Numbered from the stretch's first letter, positions 34,505 to 47,164 are shown. The stretch: DNA of 64,000 nt from Sinonovacula constricta (GCA_007844125.1 CM017557.1:58794473-58858472); one strand, 5' to 3'. Notes: generated by a model from the letters alone, not told the origin. Program-made: numbers and translations.

Positions 34505-34670
34505 AATAAAACCCGACACTGCGTAGTTTCGAATCCAGGTCGGGGCGAGAACCTTCATGCGATGAAGTCTTTCAGATGGCCTTCGGTGTTCCTGTGATTC
34601 TACACATGCACGTGTCTATGATCTTTCTATGTCGGTGCGATGAAACAAAAACAAAACATAAAATAAACAT
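34505..34670 (+). mobile_element. SINE fragment (third family)
   Basis: B-box-like 'agtttcgaatccagg' (about 34,524) is followed by 'gtcggggcgagaaccttcat', 'gcgatgaag', a diverged middle, and a 'gtcggtgcgatgaaac' end with an A-rich tail. This body is one I recall as common in mollusc genomes. The 5' half of the tRNA-like head is missing. Confidence 0.6.
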
Positions 34671-36395
34671 AAGAATAGTTTTGACAAAGTACAAAAAGGG
34701 AAAATACAGCCAGAAAAAAGCAAATATATATTGTTATATGAAGTAGTACAAGACTACATCAAAGCAATGTTTACTAGCATGCTTTATTTGACATTTTGTT
34801 GCCAAAAGCATACAACAAAATGTTTTTACTAGGTAATATTGATATAACAGTTTAACAATATTCGATGACGAAAAAACTTACTGGAATGTCGTATGTATTG
34901 TTAGCTACATGTTATCCGCCAATAAAGTAAGTAGATTTACATAGCTATGTCAGATTGCATATTTATCAAATTTGTGCTTCGTTGTTTAGATTCTTGTTTG
35001 TATAGCAATCATTAAGATAGAATAAGACTTCAAAGTGGATTTATTGTCGATATAATATTTTACAATGTCAGACTTTTATAAGTTGAAATGCCATCTTTTA
35101 TACATAATTTGGGACGTTATCACGACATGTTTTTTTCTTTACGGCATCATATTTACGAGTAAATATTAAAACTCCGGGCAAAATTGTCTATCCTTTCTAA
35201 AAATGTCATCGGTTCTAAAATATCTCTGAAATGTTTAATGTGACGACCATTTAAACTTAAAAGCAATATCTTCTCAAAAAGCTGTAATTACCTTTGGGTA
35301 TTCGACGTATCTTATAAACGTGAGCCTGGTGAAACAACCAGTCTGTTCAAAATATTAAAAAGTATATGCATTACATTATATTGGAGTTTAAATTTGTTAA
35401 ATAGAACAAAAACAGAAATTCCAATAACCATTCTAATACATGCACATACCAAAAGTCATTCAGCATAAATCATGTTTCTATTTCACCTCATAATTCATCA
35501 TGCTTAATGGGATAATACTTTTCTAGCACGTAACATCGAAATGCCCCATACATGTACTAAGTTATAATCCTCAAATATTTGCCCAGGATATTGTGTGTTA
35601 TTTATGTAGACTTTAGCTCAGCAGAATTGTTTGGATTTGCGTGGGGACATCCCCGGATATATAATGGGTCCAAACACTTCTTCACGAGTTCAAGCGTTTA
35701 GACATTGTCACGATATACATAATTGTCAAAGAAGAGTAAATAATCATATATTAACAAAGCTTTACACCTAAAGAGTTAAACTTAGGAAGATGATAATATT
35801 TAGAGGTAGTTTCTTTATAGTTTGAGTAAGACTTTCGAACCATTCCGATTATGCTATATATGAATATTGAAATTGCAAAAAGGTAAAATAAAAACATAAG
35901 CAATACTAAATATTATTTTTTCAATATGTTTTATATCTATCTTGTTTTATTAATTGTTTTTGTGTTATTTCATTGAAAGTATAGGCAGCTTAGTGATTAT
36001 TACCTTGATCCTAACTTTTATAGCCAAGCTGAAGTGTATGACTATATGAAAATATGCCCCATACACGTCTTTTATATCACTTAGTTGAAAGGTATGACTA
36101 TACAAAGACATATTTGGTCAGTGTTAATGTTTTTGCTAAAGGTTTCATGACATAAATGTATTTTATACCGTTTAAACACTGTTTTATTCTATATATTTAC
36201 ATGTACATCTTCAATGTCAAGGAAAAGTATTGATAGAGTACACCTGAAAGTTTTGGCTAACATCACCAACCCTAGCACTCTCTTTTACACACACATATCC
36301 GACCCTACCCCTCTGCCCCCTTCCTCACCCACACATAGGCACACCGTCCCAAACCCGCAAATACACTCACATACACACATACACACTTGAAATAT
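34671..36395. other. AT-rich sequence, no gene recognised
   Basis: No usable frame. A CA-rich, C-rich stretch lies at 36,275-36,390 on the plus strand. Confidence 0.5.
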
Positions 36396-36456
36396 TGTTT
36401 ATTGGGTTTATCGTCCCACCAACAGTATTTCAGTTATCGCTAGACGGTACACTTGA
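36396..36456 (-). mobile_element. SINE 3' tail, second family, minus strand
   Basis: The reverse complement reads 'accgtctagcgataactg', 'gctggtggga'-like sequence and 'aataaacccaataaacaa' in order, matching the last 60 bp of the SINE at 20,285-20,603. Only the tail is present, as in 5' truncation. Confidence 0.75.
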
Positions 36457-39235
36457 CATATATTTCAATAATAATAATACGTTAAATGTTAGAAGAGCGA
36501 TACGAAAGACTTGCAAACACAGTATATTTTACGACGTATAAGAGAGTGTACTATATTATATTTTTTAGCAAGGCAAGTTTCGTCTGCAATAAAACAACTC
36601 TCTAGCTTGAGAAAGCTATCAATTAAGTGTACATTAACAGCTACACTTTCAAGATACGTATGCATAATTCTCGTGCTGACAACTTACAACTGTTGATGCT
36701 CTTAGCATTCATCATCCATGTAGCGAATGTGCTGGGAGGTCCATGTTGCAGATATTTACCTATCAATCACATAATTGAGCGAAATACTGTTTACGTGTTT
36801 AACTTTTGGATATAACCAACAATGTCTCATTGTCAATTATGAAAATTGTCTAGAGTAGTATGAAATGCTTAGGGTTTTTTATGGTTTTGAATTTGCAGCA
36901 ATATATTGATTGTATTGGTTGGACAGAAAATGGTCAATTCCGAAGCCATATATGACCTTAATATAACTAAAAATCTGAAATATTAACTATGTACATGCTA
37001 TTAGCCATAAATAATAAATTTATTTCAACAAAACTCAAGAACATATCGGATCACCTCGGATCATTCACATATCTCTAGGATGTATGTAGTTAGTCGGATC
37101 ATCTTGACCATTTCCTTAAATGGGACTACCTTTGTGACAGACATCAAAACAAAGATGACATCTGGGATTACAACTCACTACAGTACGATGCCTGTAAAAC
37201 TTCAATTTGTGGCGGCTTTAAATTTAAACCACCCAACTTTAATTTACCCTGCGCAGTAGACACGCAGCTGTCAAACGATGCCATTGTTTATGTTTTGTGC
37301 GAACTAAATTTACGGAATTACCAGAGGAGTTCTTTTTTAGATTTTTAGATGGGTAGGGGGTGAATAAGAAATATTGAAAACGTAAAGAAGACATAGGCAA
37401 ACATTTGCTGCTATATTATTTCTGCCATTGCCTTCTTTGTTTTAATGACTAACATTCGATTGACCGAAAATTCCTTGTTCGTCAAAATCGTATATTAGTT
37501 ACTTTAACAAATTTTAAATTAGCATAATTACAAGGTCTTCGAAAACCATAATTCCAAAATGTCGCTGTTTATTCTCATTACGCTTAAATAGGGTTAGGTA
37601 TGGTTATTTATGGTAATGTAAGTACCACCTTTTAGGAACATCTATCAGTACAAAGAATTGAGTTTGCGTTGGTACCTACAATTTGGCATGTAAGAAAAAA
37701 ACATTTTGTGAATTGTAATGTGTTAAGTTCTTAAAACTGGCTTTAAACTTATTGCTTAAAGCAATCATTAATTTGTATATTAAAATTATTATTAGTTATT
37801 AAATGTAACAATTAAATACATAAGAGGTTAAGACGCTCAACCTTGTCAGATGCAAAAACAATAGAATAAATAAGTCTTTTCTAGTTAGGAAATGTTGGCA
37901 ATTAGTATATCTTGTATTCTTAATCTATATAAGCGTATCGAACTGCTAAATTAAATAGTTTTCTTCCAAATTTGAGATAGTCAAATTGCAATTGAAAAAG
38001 ACAACACTTGAAAAAATGAGCTTATTTTTATATTTGGTTTTACTCTTTACTAAAATAGCTTAAGACTTTACAACTAAGCCAAATGGTACATCAGATTTAC
38101 CTAAACGTAAAAGTAACATAGATCTAACATCAATTTGAATTTTATTGACACAGTCACAATTTTCGGAAAATAACATATATTTTTGCATTTGCTTGTTGAC
38201 ACAATAGTGTATCATTCGCTAAGACAAAATTAAACCAAATCATATTTTATATATGATGCATATATGCATATATATGTATTTTTCTTACAGAGGTTTCATT
38301 TCACATACACACATAAGCCAACTTTAAATGGTCCCACAGCTCAAGGCGATTATATAACATAAATATCATTTTTCTTCTTTATAAGAAATCATACATTCAA
38401 TCTGTTTATTTTCTGCTGTGGTAGGTGTGTGAGGCCATTGATCCAACTGCTACATGTTCATACAAACATAACCTGTTTCCGATTATTTTTAAATAATAAC
38501 TATACAATGCTATATTGTTTCATGTTTCAATACAAAATTATGACTATGTCATATAATGATCATTAAAAAACATAAATAATAATGAGATCAAACATTTCAG
38601 ACAAATACACGAATTATAGTATACCAAAGCTTTATTGAAATTGTCTTACTTAAAGCATACTCCAAGTTCTTATAATAAAAAATAACACCATTAAAACATT
38701 AATGCTAGATACACTTCAATTCCTACAGAAACAAACATTGTTACTATCAACTTTAAAGTATCTGTTTGTTGGTATTTTAAGAATCCTAAGTATTATAACC
38801 CATTAAAGCTTCTTGGAGACCAATTACTTTTCCAGATAATGATGCATAAATGTGCTGCGTTTCTCTATCTTGCTGTAAACACGTACGCTCTGGCACTAGA
38901 TAAATTCTGAAAATAGATGGTTATCAGACAAAATGGATTTTTGTTATCTTAGAGATTAGAAATAAAGTTTTTACCAACAAGTATGACATGAGTGGTATTA
39001 TTGGAATGCTGATTAATGCCTTGTTGTAAACCTACATTACTTATACGTTGAGGAGTGAAAGGGCACCTAGAGATGTATTCGGTCTCTCTATACCTTCAGT
39101 TTGAACTTGGTGAATAAAATATGTTTTGGCGATCATGAGGATATCGAGACTTTGACCAATATGATTGTTTTGAGAGAGAATAAACAGGAAATTGATAATG
39201 AGAACTTCCACTAATGATAACATTCGAACAATTCC
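36457..39235. other. AT-rich sequence, no gene recognised
   Basis: It contains two overlapping short plus frames (36,511-36,696 and 36,627-36,815) without support. A less AT-rich patch at about 37,040-37,330 may be an unrecognised old repeat. Confidence 0.5.
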
Positions 39236-39244
39236 TAGGCAAAG

Positions 39245-39425
39245 GCAAACACACACACACACACAAGTGTCAAATTAACAAAAACTTTGAGCATTGAGAA
39301 ATAGCATTGCACACATAAATACCAACAGTTACCGCCCACTAACGGACAGTCGGCAAAAACACACACTGATGTGCTTAAACCTGGTTTACGGATATCTGTA
39401 ACTTCGAAGTAAAGGTATTATCCCG
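39245..39425 (-). repeat. Dispersed repeat A with adjacent (CA)n, minus strand
   Basis: The minus strand gives 'ccaggtttaagcacatcag', 'ttgccgactgtccgtt' and 'gggcggtaactgt'. The (AC)n tract at 39,248-39,264 lies at the tail side, as in the copy at 255-460. Confidence 0.7.
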
Positions 39426-39814
39426 AAATACAATGGATGCAATTAAAATGTATACTAACAAGAGATAACTTAGAGTAAGCAAAATGCATCATGAGCAAAT
39501 TAACTGAACTGAGAAAGCAATTTACAAACTCATAACAATAAATGCAGTAACTAAAGTAAAGTGTCTCAGGTATCTAAAACACGATCCATATGAATATGAG
39601 TTGAGTTGCCTCAATAAATAAACAGTTTCTAAAAAGTCACTTTGAAATAAAAAGGTTCAGGCGATGACGTATCCTTAGAACTATTAAATGACTTCAAAGA
39701 TTAAAAGCAGAGATTTCATTTTAAAGTGACAGTTAACTTGTATTAATTTAAAATAAAATAAAGTTTCTACCTAAAACCTTCAGTTTAATCATTAATATTA
39801 TAGCAGCGTTTTCA
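39426..39814. other. AT-rich sequence, no feature recognised
   Basis: Nothing identified. Confidence 0.5.
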
Positions 39815-40010
39815 AGGGTCGCCAGTGGCCGAGCAGTTAGAGACCTAGTTGTATCTCCTTAGCTCGAGGCGAAAACTTTCAGGTGAGGAGGTTTTCCACC
39901 TAACCTACGGTACGCCGATTGTTATACCCAGAGCCTGCGGTCTTTCTCCACCAATAATTAGCTGGACGTCGCCAACATGACAATAACTGTTCCTGGACGA
40001 CGTAACAAAA
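39815..40010 (+). mobile_element. tRNA-derived SINE, third family, degenerate
   Basis: A-box-like 'agtggccgagcagttag' (39,824-39,840) is followed by a body with 'cttagctcgaggcgaaaact', 'tcaggtgagga', 'cggtctttctccaccaataa' and 'gctggacgtcgccaacatga'. The order matches the tRNA-headed mollusc SINE whose end is also seen at 34,505-34,670. The 68-codon minus-strand frame here is spurious. Confidence 0.6.
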
Positions 40011-40721
40011 CACGTAAGAAACAAACGATATAAAAGCAGTTTCTATCTTTGACCTCATAATCACAATATTTGTACAATAACAGTGTCGCACGCGGTACGA
40101 TTTCAATTTAAAAAGAGCCGGTCTAGTTTATGAATATGATCTTCTTCAATAAAACAAATTAAAATTCCGTAATTGGCAATAGTGCTTAATGATACATTAA
40201 AACATGAACAGGTCTCGGAGAATTAACACAAATGTAATTTAAACTACCACAAAACAAGGGAATCTTGCTCTATCTTCGCTATTCATACTGTTAACATTCG
40301 TGGTGCTACATTTACCATTTTACCATAAGCACTGCGATTTCAAAGAAAAATACTGTAAAGTTAGTTTCAATGAAATTGAAAAATACAAAATAATACTGGC
40401 GAATGCTGTAAGATTATCGAGCACTTCTACAATTTACTCACAACTTCTAGTTTTGCCGAATACTTTAATGCAATCCTAGGGGCGTAGTTTTTCAACCAGA
40501 CGAAGACGTATTACATTTTAACAAAAGATATCTAAATGGAGAATTGCGGCTTATAATTAACTAAGTAAATGTAGAGATAAGTCGGGACGAAATAATTAAG
40601 GCGTGCAAAGATTTAAACAGAGGGCGCTTAGGAGGACAAGGTCGTGTTTTTACTGAGTTCTTTTAAGTATGGGATTAGTACTTTGATCAGTTTTGTAAGA
40701 TGCTTCTTTAGAAAAATCTTC
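40011..40721. other. AT-rich sequence, no feature recognised
   Basis: Nothing identified between the SINE and the LINE remnant. Confidence 0.5.
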
Positions 40722-41815
40722 ACATAAAGTATATTTCCAAAGAAATGCTTAGAAGGATTATACTATTAAATAGAAAAGATTGTGTAAATGACAATATATA
40801 TACAATATATTTCAATCGTGGAATTTCGCTACTTAATCACTTCGGCAAAATATTCAATCAAATAATCAACAATACGTTAGATAGGTGGGCGGATAAAAAT
40901 ATTATGTGTACGTTGATGCGCAAGCTGGATTTAGAAAGAAAATGGGAACAGTGGATAATATGTTTGTTTTCAGTGGTATCATAAATAGTATGTTAAACAA
41001 AAATAGAAAATTATATTTGGCAATGGTGTATTTTCGTAAGGCCTGCGATTTTATTGTAAGAGATATATTGTGGTACAAATTAATAAAAATTGGGGTTCGA
41101 GGGAAAATATTTAACATTAGGTATATTTCCAAAGAAATGGTTAAAATGAGATAGTATACCGTTAAATAATAAAGGTTATGTAAATGACATGGAAAATTAT
41201 CACGGAATTTCTCTACTAAGTCACGTCGGCAAAATGTTCACTCGTATAATCAAAATAACTTAATTGGGTGACGGAGAAATATACCTAAACTGGGGGAAGT
41301 TCAAGGCAGTGTCTGTCATCATTTTTGTTACCTGCATACGATAATGACATTTAAGAACTGATGACAGTAAAAGGGTTTGATGTGATAATATAAGAAATGC
41401 TGAAATTGTATCTTATTCTGTATGTCGATGCTATTATATTTTTCACGGAATCCGCAGCAAGTCTCCAAAGTTGCCTGAACAATTTAAAAGAATATTGCAA
41501 GTATAAAGTTACAGTGAATACGGACAAAACTAACGGTCAAAACTAAGATTATTATATTTGAATGGGGTGGGTGGGGGACACTAAGAGGTTTGTGTTAAAT
41601 TTTGAATATGGAAATGCAACGCTAGAAATGGTTAGTACTTTAAAATATCTCGGCATTGTTTTGTCTACAAGTTGGTCTTTTTCGAAAGCTTATGAAACCT
41701 TGTCGGGGCAATCGTTCAAGGCCATAATTAAGTTGAAACAATATCTTAGCAAGTTTTCAGACTTTACAATATCACACACATTGGAATTATTCGACAGGTT
41801 AATGGTAGCATAATA
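40722..41815 (+). pseudogene. Degenerate LINE reverse transcriptase with internal repeat
   Basis: The readable parts, in family order, are: GISLLNHFGKIFNQIIN (about 40,820-40,875); after a frameshift, DAQAGFRKKMGTVDN and LYLAMVYFRKACDF (40,906-41,060); LYVDAIIFFTES (about 41,415-41,450); and MVSTLKYLGIVLSTSWSF with LSGQSFKAIIKLK (41,628-41,750), to a stop at 41,811-41,813. The metal-binding Y-x-D-D motif is Y-V-D-A at 41,421-41,432, so the enzyme would be inactive. The segment starting 'tatatttccaaagaaatg' at about 40,729 recurs at about 41,119 and again encodes GISLLSHVGKMF, so part of the element is duplicated within it. It is a non-LTR element; the exact clade is not assigned. Confidence 0.8.
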
Positions 41816-41828
41816 TCTACTAATAAAA

Positions 41829-41847
41829 GTATCTATCTATCTATCTA
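41829..41847. repeat. Short (TATC)n at left edge of duplication copy 2
   Basis: Only about five units, directly after the LINE remnant. It corresponds to the 115-bp array at 1,380-1,495. Confidence 0.85.
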
Positions 41848-42724
41848 AATTTTCTTTAAACTATACAATAACTATATCTCCTTCATATCTCTTCGTCTAG
41901 CATATTGACCAATTTCATTTTAATGAAAGCGGTTACATTAATGGTCACGTGACTTCTCACGTGGAGATTAGCTCTGCCCAGGTAATCTTTTCCGTAACGA
42001 ACATCCAGGAGACGACATAGTGAACGAATTTTTAAATTGTCGGTAAGATAGGTGACCTACCGACTTATAATCATGTCATAAATGAGGAGGGTACATGGTG
42101 TTACTTTATGCTAAAAATATATGTCTTGAACCGTCACATTCCATTACAGTTCATGTTCTGAAAGGTAAATATCTACATTTGAATGAAGAATGTCTTCATA
42201 ATTAAAAGTATAAAAAATAATACTTTCGGGAACATCTTCTTATTAACTTGGGTAAGGTGAATAAACCTTTAAAATATACTTTTTATCAACGCGTATTTCA
42301 GGTCTTTACATAATCATGGTAGCTTTGAACATGCCTGAGTTATCTGGAGCCACACGTAGACATTCTGCGAAAACTCGCAGACAAACTAACGAAAAGGAAA
42401 TGTGCATTTCTTTTCCACTACTTTTTTCGAATAATATGTACAACATTCCTCTATGTCAGTAAGACGTAGGCGATATTTATGTTCACGCATCCTTGTTCGT
42501 ACTGGGTTTACGTTGTTATATCAGTTTAAATATGTTTTGTGTGCATGTATCTATATATTACACGGCACAGTTGCGAAAAGGGTATTTATTAAATAAGGGA
42601 ATGTGGACATAAATAAGTGGAATTTGAAATGAACAATTCTTGCAAATACAATATGCGATATAACAGCTGTTAATAGGCCAATAAACGATGTTTAGAATCT
42701 GTGAAGGCAAAGCTGTTTTGCTTG

Positions 42725-42910
42725 AAAAGGAAAGTAAATTTAGACTGCCTTTCCAAGGCGGTAACTGTCAGGTTTGCTCTTTTCGTTAAATGACTCATCA
42801 CAAATTTGTTCTTACTTTTCGCTTGGCTTGCATGTGAAATATCTTTGTTCTGTGCCTTTCCGGAGTTTGGTATTTGTTGCAATACTTATAGGACTTTGTC
42901 AAATATTCGT
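42725..42910 (+). repeat. Dispersed repeat A, right half
   Basis: It starts inside the core at 'gactgcctttccaaggcggt' (about 42,743) and runs through the long-form tail to 'ggactttgtcaaat'. Its left half is missing; a complete copy follows head to tail. Confidence 0.75.
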
Positions 42911-42914
42911 ATTC

Positions 42915-43520
42915 ATGATCACATCAATGTTACTTGTGCAGTGTGGCGGTCGTAAAAAATCTCCACGTGCATGTAATCTATGTTGTCATTCAATTCATCC
43001 TATAAGGAGTGTTACGTGTATTTCCTTTGATGGACATTGGACTTTGGTTCTTCAATTCCATCTTCACATGAACAGGACGGTACAACCATTTATTTGTCTC
43101 TGGTCATGTTTGTTTATGATTCAGAAAGTTAATTCTATTTAAAATCAACAATTTTTGTGTAGTTTTTCAAACCGAAATAATACCATATTCTTTTCTAAAC
43201 ACTATGTGGACATTATTTTTCAATGACCCAACTACTTTCGTCATAACTTATAGAAAATATCAGAGTCTGGACATTTTGTATTCAAATAGATCGTTTTTCT
43301 TTTCATTGCTTGCATTTGAGAAACTCGTCCGGAAGTGCGAGGTTAGAGCTCTGTAAAACCGGTTTAAGCACCCCAGTCGGTCCATATTGCCGACTGACCG
43401 TTCCAAGGCGGTAACTGTCAGGTTTGCTATTTTCGTTAAATGACTCATCACAAATTTGTTCTTACTTTTCGCTTGGCTTGCATGTGAAATACCTTTGTTC
43501 TGTGCCTTTTCAGAGTTTGG
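42915..43520 (+). repeat. Dispersed repeat A, long form
   Basis: It has a left arm with 'acattggactttggtt', 'caattccatcttcacatgaa' and 'tctggtcatgtttgtt', then a core at 43,330-43,418 with an exact 7-bp inverted repeat (cagtcgg at 43,374-43,380, ccgactg at 43,390-43,396), then a tail to 'cagagtttggtat'. It lacks the (TC)n expansion of the copies at 18 and 61 kb. Confidence 0.8.
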
Positions 43521-44673
43521 TATAATAAATAACAGTCGTTGAACAAGGTTGTGATCGTTCCCTAAGGGCTTGGCCTATTTTATATTCCTTTGAATGGTGC
43601 CATGATATAATTAAAATCCATCTGCGATTGAATTACTGATGTTTAAGAAATGTTTCAAAGCCTCGTGGCATGGACAGATTGTTTACAGGATTGCTGGCAA
43701 AGGACCAAAACAAGGACTAAGCTTTAACTTCACTCGTTTGTAAATTAGATTGAGGTTTTTCACTGTTGTAATCCTATCTTAATAAACGTGAGACAGAAAT
43801 TCATGTCTGTGAAACTCTCAAAGATTTTTAACGACGTTTTGAAAATAATTTTTCATCAAAACATTCCGGAAATGAACGGGTACTTATTGTATGTTTTGCT
43901 TTGCACTCGTACACGATTGTATGTCATTTTTAAAAACAGCATGTAAGACATTCCGTATAAAGTTTAAATCGTGAATGTTTACACCACACTGTAATGGCAT
44001 GTATCCGAAATGTAATGTCCGAACGATAACTGTGTGACTCTATTTAAAGGACATTGTCAAAAAGATGTTATTTCTGCTGCCAATGTCACAATTCTAAAAA
44101 TTGTTGTTTATTGATATGAAATAAGCATTAGTTAGTTTTTTTGTGTGTGTTTGCATTATGAAATAACCAAAGCCTTGCATTTTGCATGGATCAATTGTCT
44201 TATGGAGTGCTCCCAATTTGCTGTTTTAAGCGTTTATATTATGATTTTTATAATTAGTTAACTAATGAAATATAACAATAGGTTCATTTTAAGCTGTCAA
44301 ATTCTGACCTTATGCCTGTATTATAATGTCATGCCATCTGTGTTACTAGGCATTATGCAAAATTCTAAAGTTCAACGGACATGATTGAAACGTTGCACTT
44401 AATTTATAAGACTTGTTTTACAGATCAATAAGACGACTGTAGAATCAGTTATTGACCATAATATGAATTATGTATCATATGTATCATATAGCACATTTCA
44501 CGCTAAATACACTTAAACAGTTCATATAACTTTAATTGAGATTAATACATGTAATGCATTGTGTCATTCATCTTAAGTGAAATACCGTCTTTATAAATTG
44601 ACAAGCATTGATTTGCGGTATCCATCACATTTTTTATCAAATAGAATGGACTATATTTGGTTTTAGCAGAACT

Positions 44674-44797
44674 TATATTCCCCGAATATGTTTTAATCGC
44701 AGTGACCAACTATAGGATAACAAGTATCGTATGATATTCTGTCACTGCAGTTAATGCAAATTCGGGGAATAACCTATAATGTTTTGGAATATAAAAT
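44674..44797. mobile_element. Hairpin (foldback) element, copy 2
   Basis: Paralogue of 2,520-2,668. The arms 44,676-44,716 and 44,738-44,795 pair through 'attccccgaat' and 'gcagtgac'. The outer 'ccattacattat' part of the left arm is deleted. Confidence 0.65.
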
Positions 44798-45145
44798 TAA
44801 ACAAATTAAGGATGCCTTATACCATTTCTGCCATTGTGAAGAATTAATATGAATGGAATACTTATCTATATTATGATGATAAGATAACACTAGCATTGAT
44901 AATGTCTATAATATATTTAATTTATATTGCACTTTTATATATTACATTGCCGTCTGTTTTGTAGCTCTTAAAACACAAATTTCGTCAAATTAAAGAAGAT
45001 GACACTTTATATTTGAATCAGTAGGTCTTTGAGTGCCAGGAAGAGTAAAACTGAACATTCCAATGTACACGCTGGTTGTGGAGAGCGTTAACATTGCGCT
45101 GCCTCTCGCGAAGGAAACTTTGGATGACTGTATATGTATAAATAT

Positions 45146-45183
45146 TAGTCTATGTGTGTGTGTGCGCGCGCGCATGCGTGTGT
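45146..45183. repeat. Alternating purine-pyrimidine tract (TG then CG)
   Basis: (TG)n passes directly into (CG)n and back to TG, with 'gcgcgcgcgcatgcg' in the middle. Copy 1 has only a short (TG)n here (about 3,105-3,112). Such tracts can adopt Z-DNA in principle. Confidence 0.8.
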
Positions 45184-45585
45184 ATTGAGTTGATATAGTA
45201 TTAAAATGGAAAGTGATCTTACAATGAAAACTTAATCAGTTCGTCCCTTATCAGACGCATAAAAATAAAGTTAAAAAGTCGTAGCAACATTTCATCTAAA
45301 TATGTACTGCCAATCCTGTGTCAAAAACCTAACATTAGGTTTTCTGCATACTCTGCTTTATGCAATTTGTCCCATTGTAAGACTGTTAGATTTTGACAAC
45401 TAATTGCTGTGCAGTGGATCATTAGATGTTGGAATGCAAACAAGCATTTTTCCTCCAAGCTACAAGATTTCGCAAGCGATAAAGGGTTTGTATTCATTGC
45501 AAAGCAAATCACACTTTTAAGTGATTTTTTTCTGCAATGACAAATTAGAAAGTATAAACACTTTACCGCATTACGTTGGCCCGAC

Positions 45586-45658
45586 TTTGGTATTCGACAT
45601 GCAATATACCATACTTTGGTATTCAACATGCAACATACAATAATTTGGTATGCAACAT
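45586..45658. repeat. 29-bp tandem repeat, about 2.5 units
   Basis: Units begin 'tttggtattc' and contain 'acatgcaa' at 45,586, 45,615 and 45,644. They are absent at the aligned place in copy 1 (about 3,515). The 102-codon minus-strand frame at 45,321-45,629 runs into this array and is not kept in copy 1. Confidence 0.75.
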
Positions 45659-46193
45659 GAATTTTGTGACAGTATTTTTAAATGCATGCAAAACATGTTT
45701 CATCAAAAGAAAGCACTGATGTTGTGTGTTGTTGTTTTTTATTTGAAATCAATCTGCTACTAAAAAGAGTAACACAGTTAATTATTTAAAATTGTCCTCT
45801 TTTAGTCATTAGGCTTGCATAGATTATTCAAGACTATGCAAGTCGATGGTGTTGTAGTATCCAATATAAGATTTCAGATACAAATTAGTTTAAATGTCTA
45901 TGATTATACGACACCAAAAATGAATGTCATTGTAATTTTGCATTAAAACGAATGACATTGATCAAAAATTAATTTGCATTATATATTTTTGCTGACTAAA
46001 ATCTTCCTTATAAGATCACTTTTTAACGTCACCAATCATTTGCAATGATTGTATTATTAAATGGTTGGATACTATTTAAGTACTCTAAGCGTTTACTCGA
46101 ACTAAGGCAGAATAAAAACAATGACATAAAAACTCAAATTATTATCTTATAAAACCTTTAACTTAACGTTAAAATGTTGTGTCTAAAAAATAA

Positions 46194-46316
46194 TTTATTT
46201 TACTTATTTATTTTATTTTAATTCATTATATTATATTTTATTTCATTTTATTTTATTTATTTTTATTTTATTTCATTCTATTTATTTATCTATTTATTTA
46301 TTTATTTATTTAATTT

Positions 46317-46356
<40 letters not shown>

Positions 46357-46460
46357 TTAATTTATTTATCATATTTAGTTTGTTAACTAGTTAGTTAGTC
46401 AGTCAGTCAATTAATCAGTTATTTTGTTAGTGAGTTAGTTAGTCGGTTGGTTGGTTGCTT
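46194..46460. repeat. (TTTA)n / (GTTA)n array, copy 2
   Basis: A long TTTA/TTTTA array followed by GTTAG/GTCAG repeats; counterpart of 4,228-4,526 without the GTTC block. Confidence 0.9.
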
Positions 46461-47164
46461 GCTTAGTTAGTTGAAGATGCGTTATAGGAGTATAACTGTT
46501 GTTGATTAGCATTGAGTTCAACTCTGTTTTATAAACTTTTTTAAAATATCTTAAAGGCATATTTTAGAGCATTCTCGTTTACTTCTGTAGGCAAAACTTT
46601 CAAGCAGAATGCTCTTCAAAAATAACACAATTTTCCAAAAACTTCATAATGTTTTACGGGCACATGTTGAGTAACGTTTTCAATCTTAAATGCTTTGCTT
46701 ATTTTTGTTAAGCAATAATACGTTATATCTGAAATATCATGAAGAATTAATAATATTAATATCTGAACTCAGCGATGGTTTTAACTGCTGATTTGAAAAT
46801 ACTATATATCCGATTTGCATCTTATTAAGTGTTGATATGATAGAGACGATAATATGTTATGTTTTTACTCTTTTGTTTCTCGAAACCACATTTATGTTAT
46901 AACAATAATGAAATGGTTCTTACATACTCTTACGGCGTGATAGTGCTTTTGTTTGCAAGATATTAAATTAGAAATACTTAATATTTATCATCACTTTTAT
47001 TACTGAACAAGCTGTATGCTAGGCATGTTGTCAATGGATATTATCAAAAATAATTACTATTATTATTTCTCCTACTACATAGTTCACACTTCATTGTACA
47101 TATTGACGTCAACATAAGCAATTCGCATTTGTCGGATATGATGCACCTTTATTAAAAACTAGAT
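46461..47164. other. Non-coding duplicated sequence
   Basis: It aligns with 4,527-4,905 up to 'atgaaatgg' (about 46,914), then about 250 bp lead into the inverted block with no copy 1 counterpart. Confidence 0.55.

Larger units (their letters stand above)
42235..44330. other. Copy 2-specific segment containing repeat A copies
   Basis: About 2.1 kb replaces about 300 bp of copy 1 (1,860-2,150). It contains a partial repeat A (42,725-42,910) followed immediately by a full long form (42,915-43,520). The remainder (42,240-42,720, 43,525-44,330) has no recognised feature. The 122-codon frame at 42,774-43,142 lies across the two repeat copies and is a repeat product. Confidence 0.6.

Noticed and set aside
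42774..43142. 122-codon frame with hydrophobic stretches and cysteines
   Set aside because: It runs across two adjacent copies of repeat A; other copies of the repeat do not keep the frame.
45321..45629. 102-codon minus-strand frame
   Set aside because: The paralogous stretch near 3,307-3,510 is open in a different frame, and part of the frame is a 29-bp tandem repeat.
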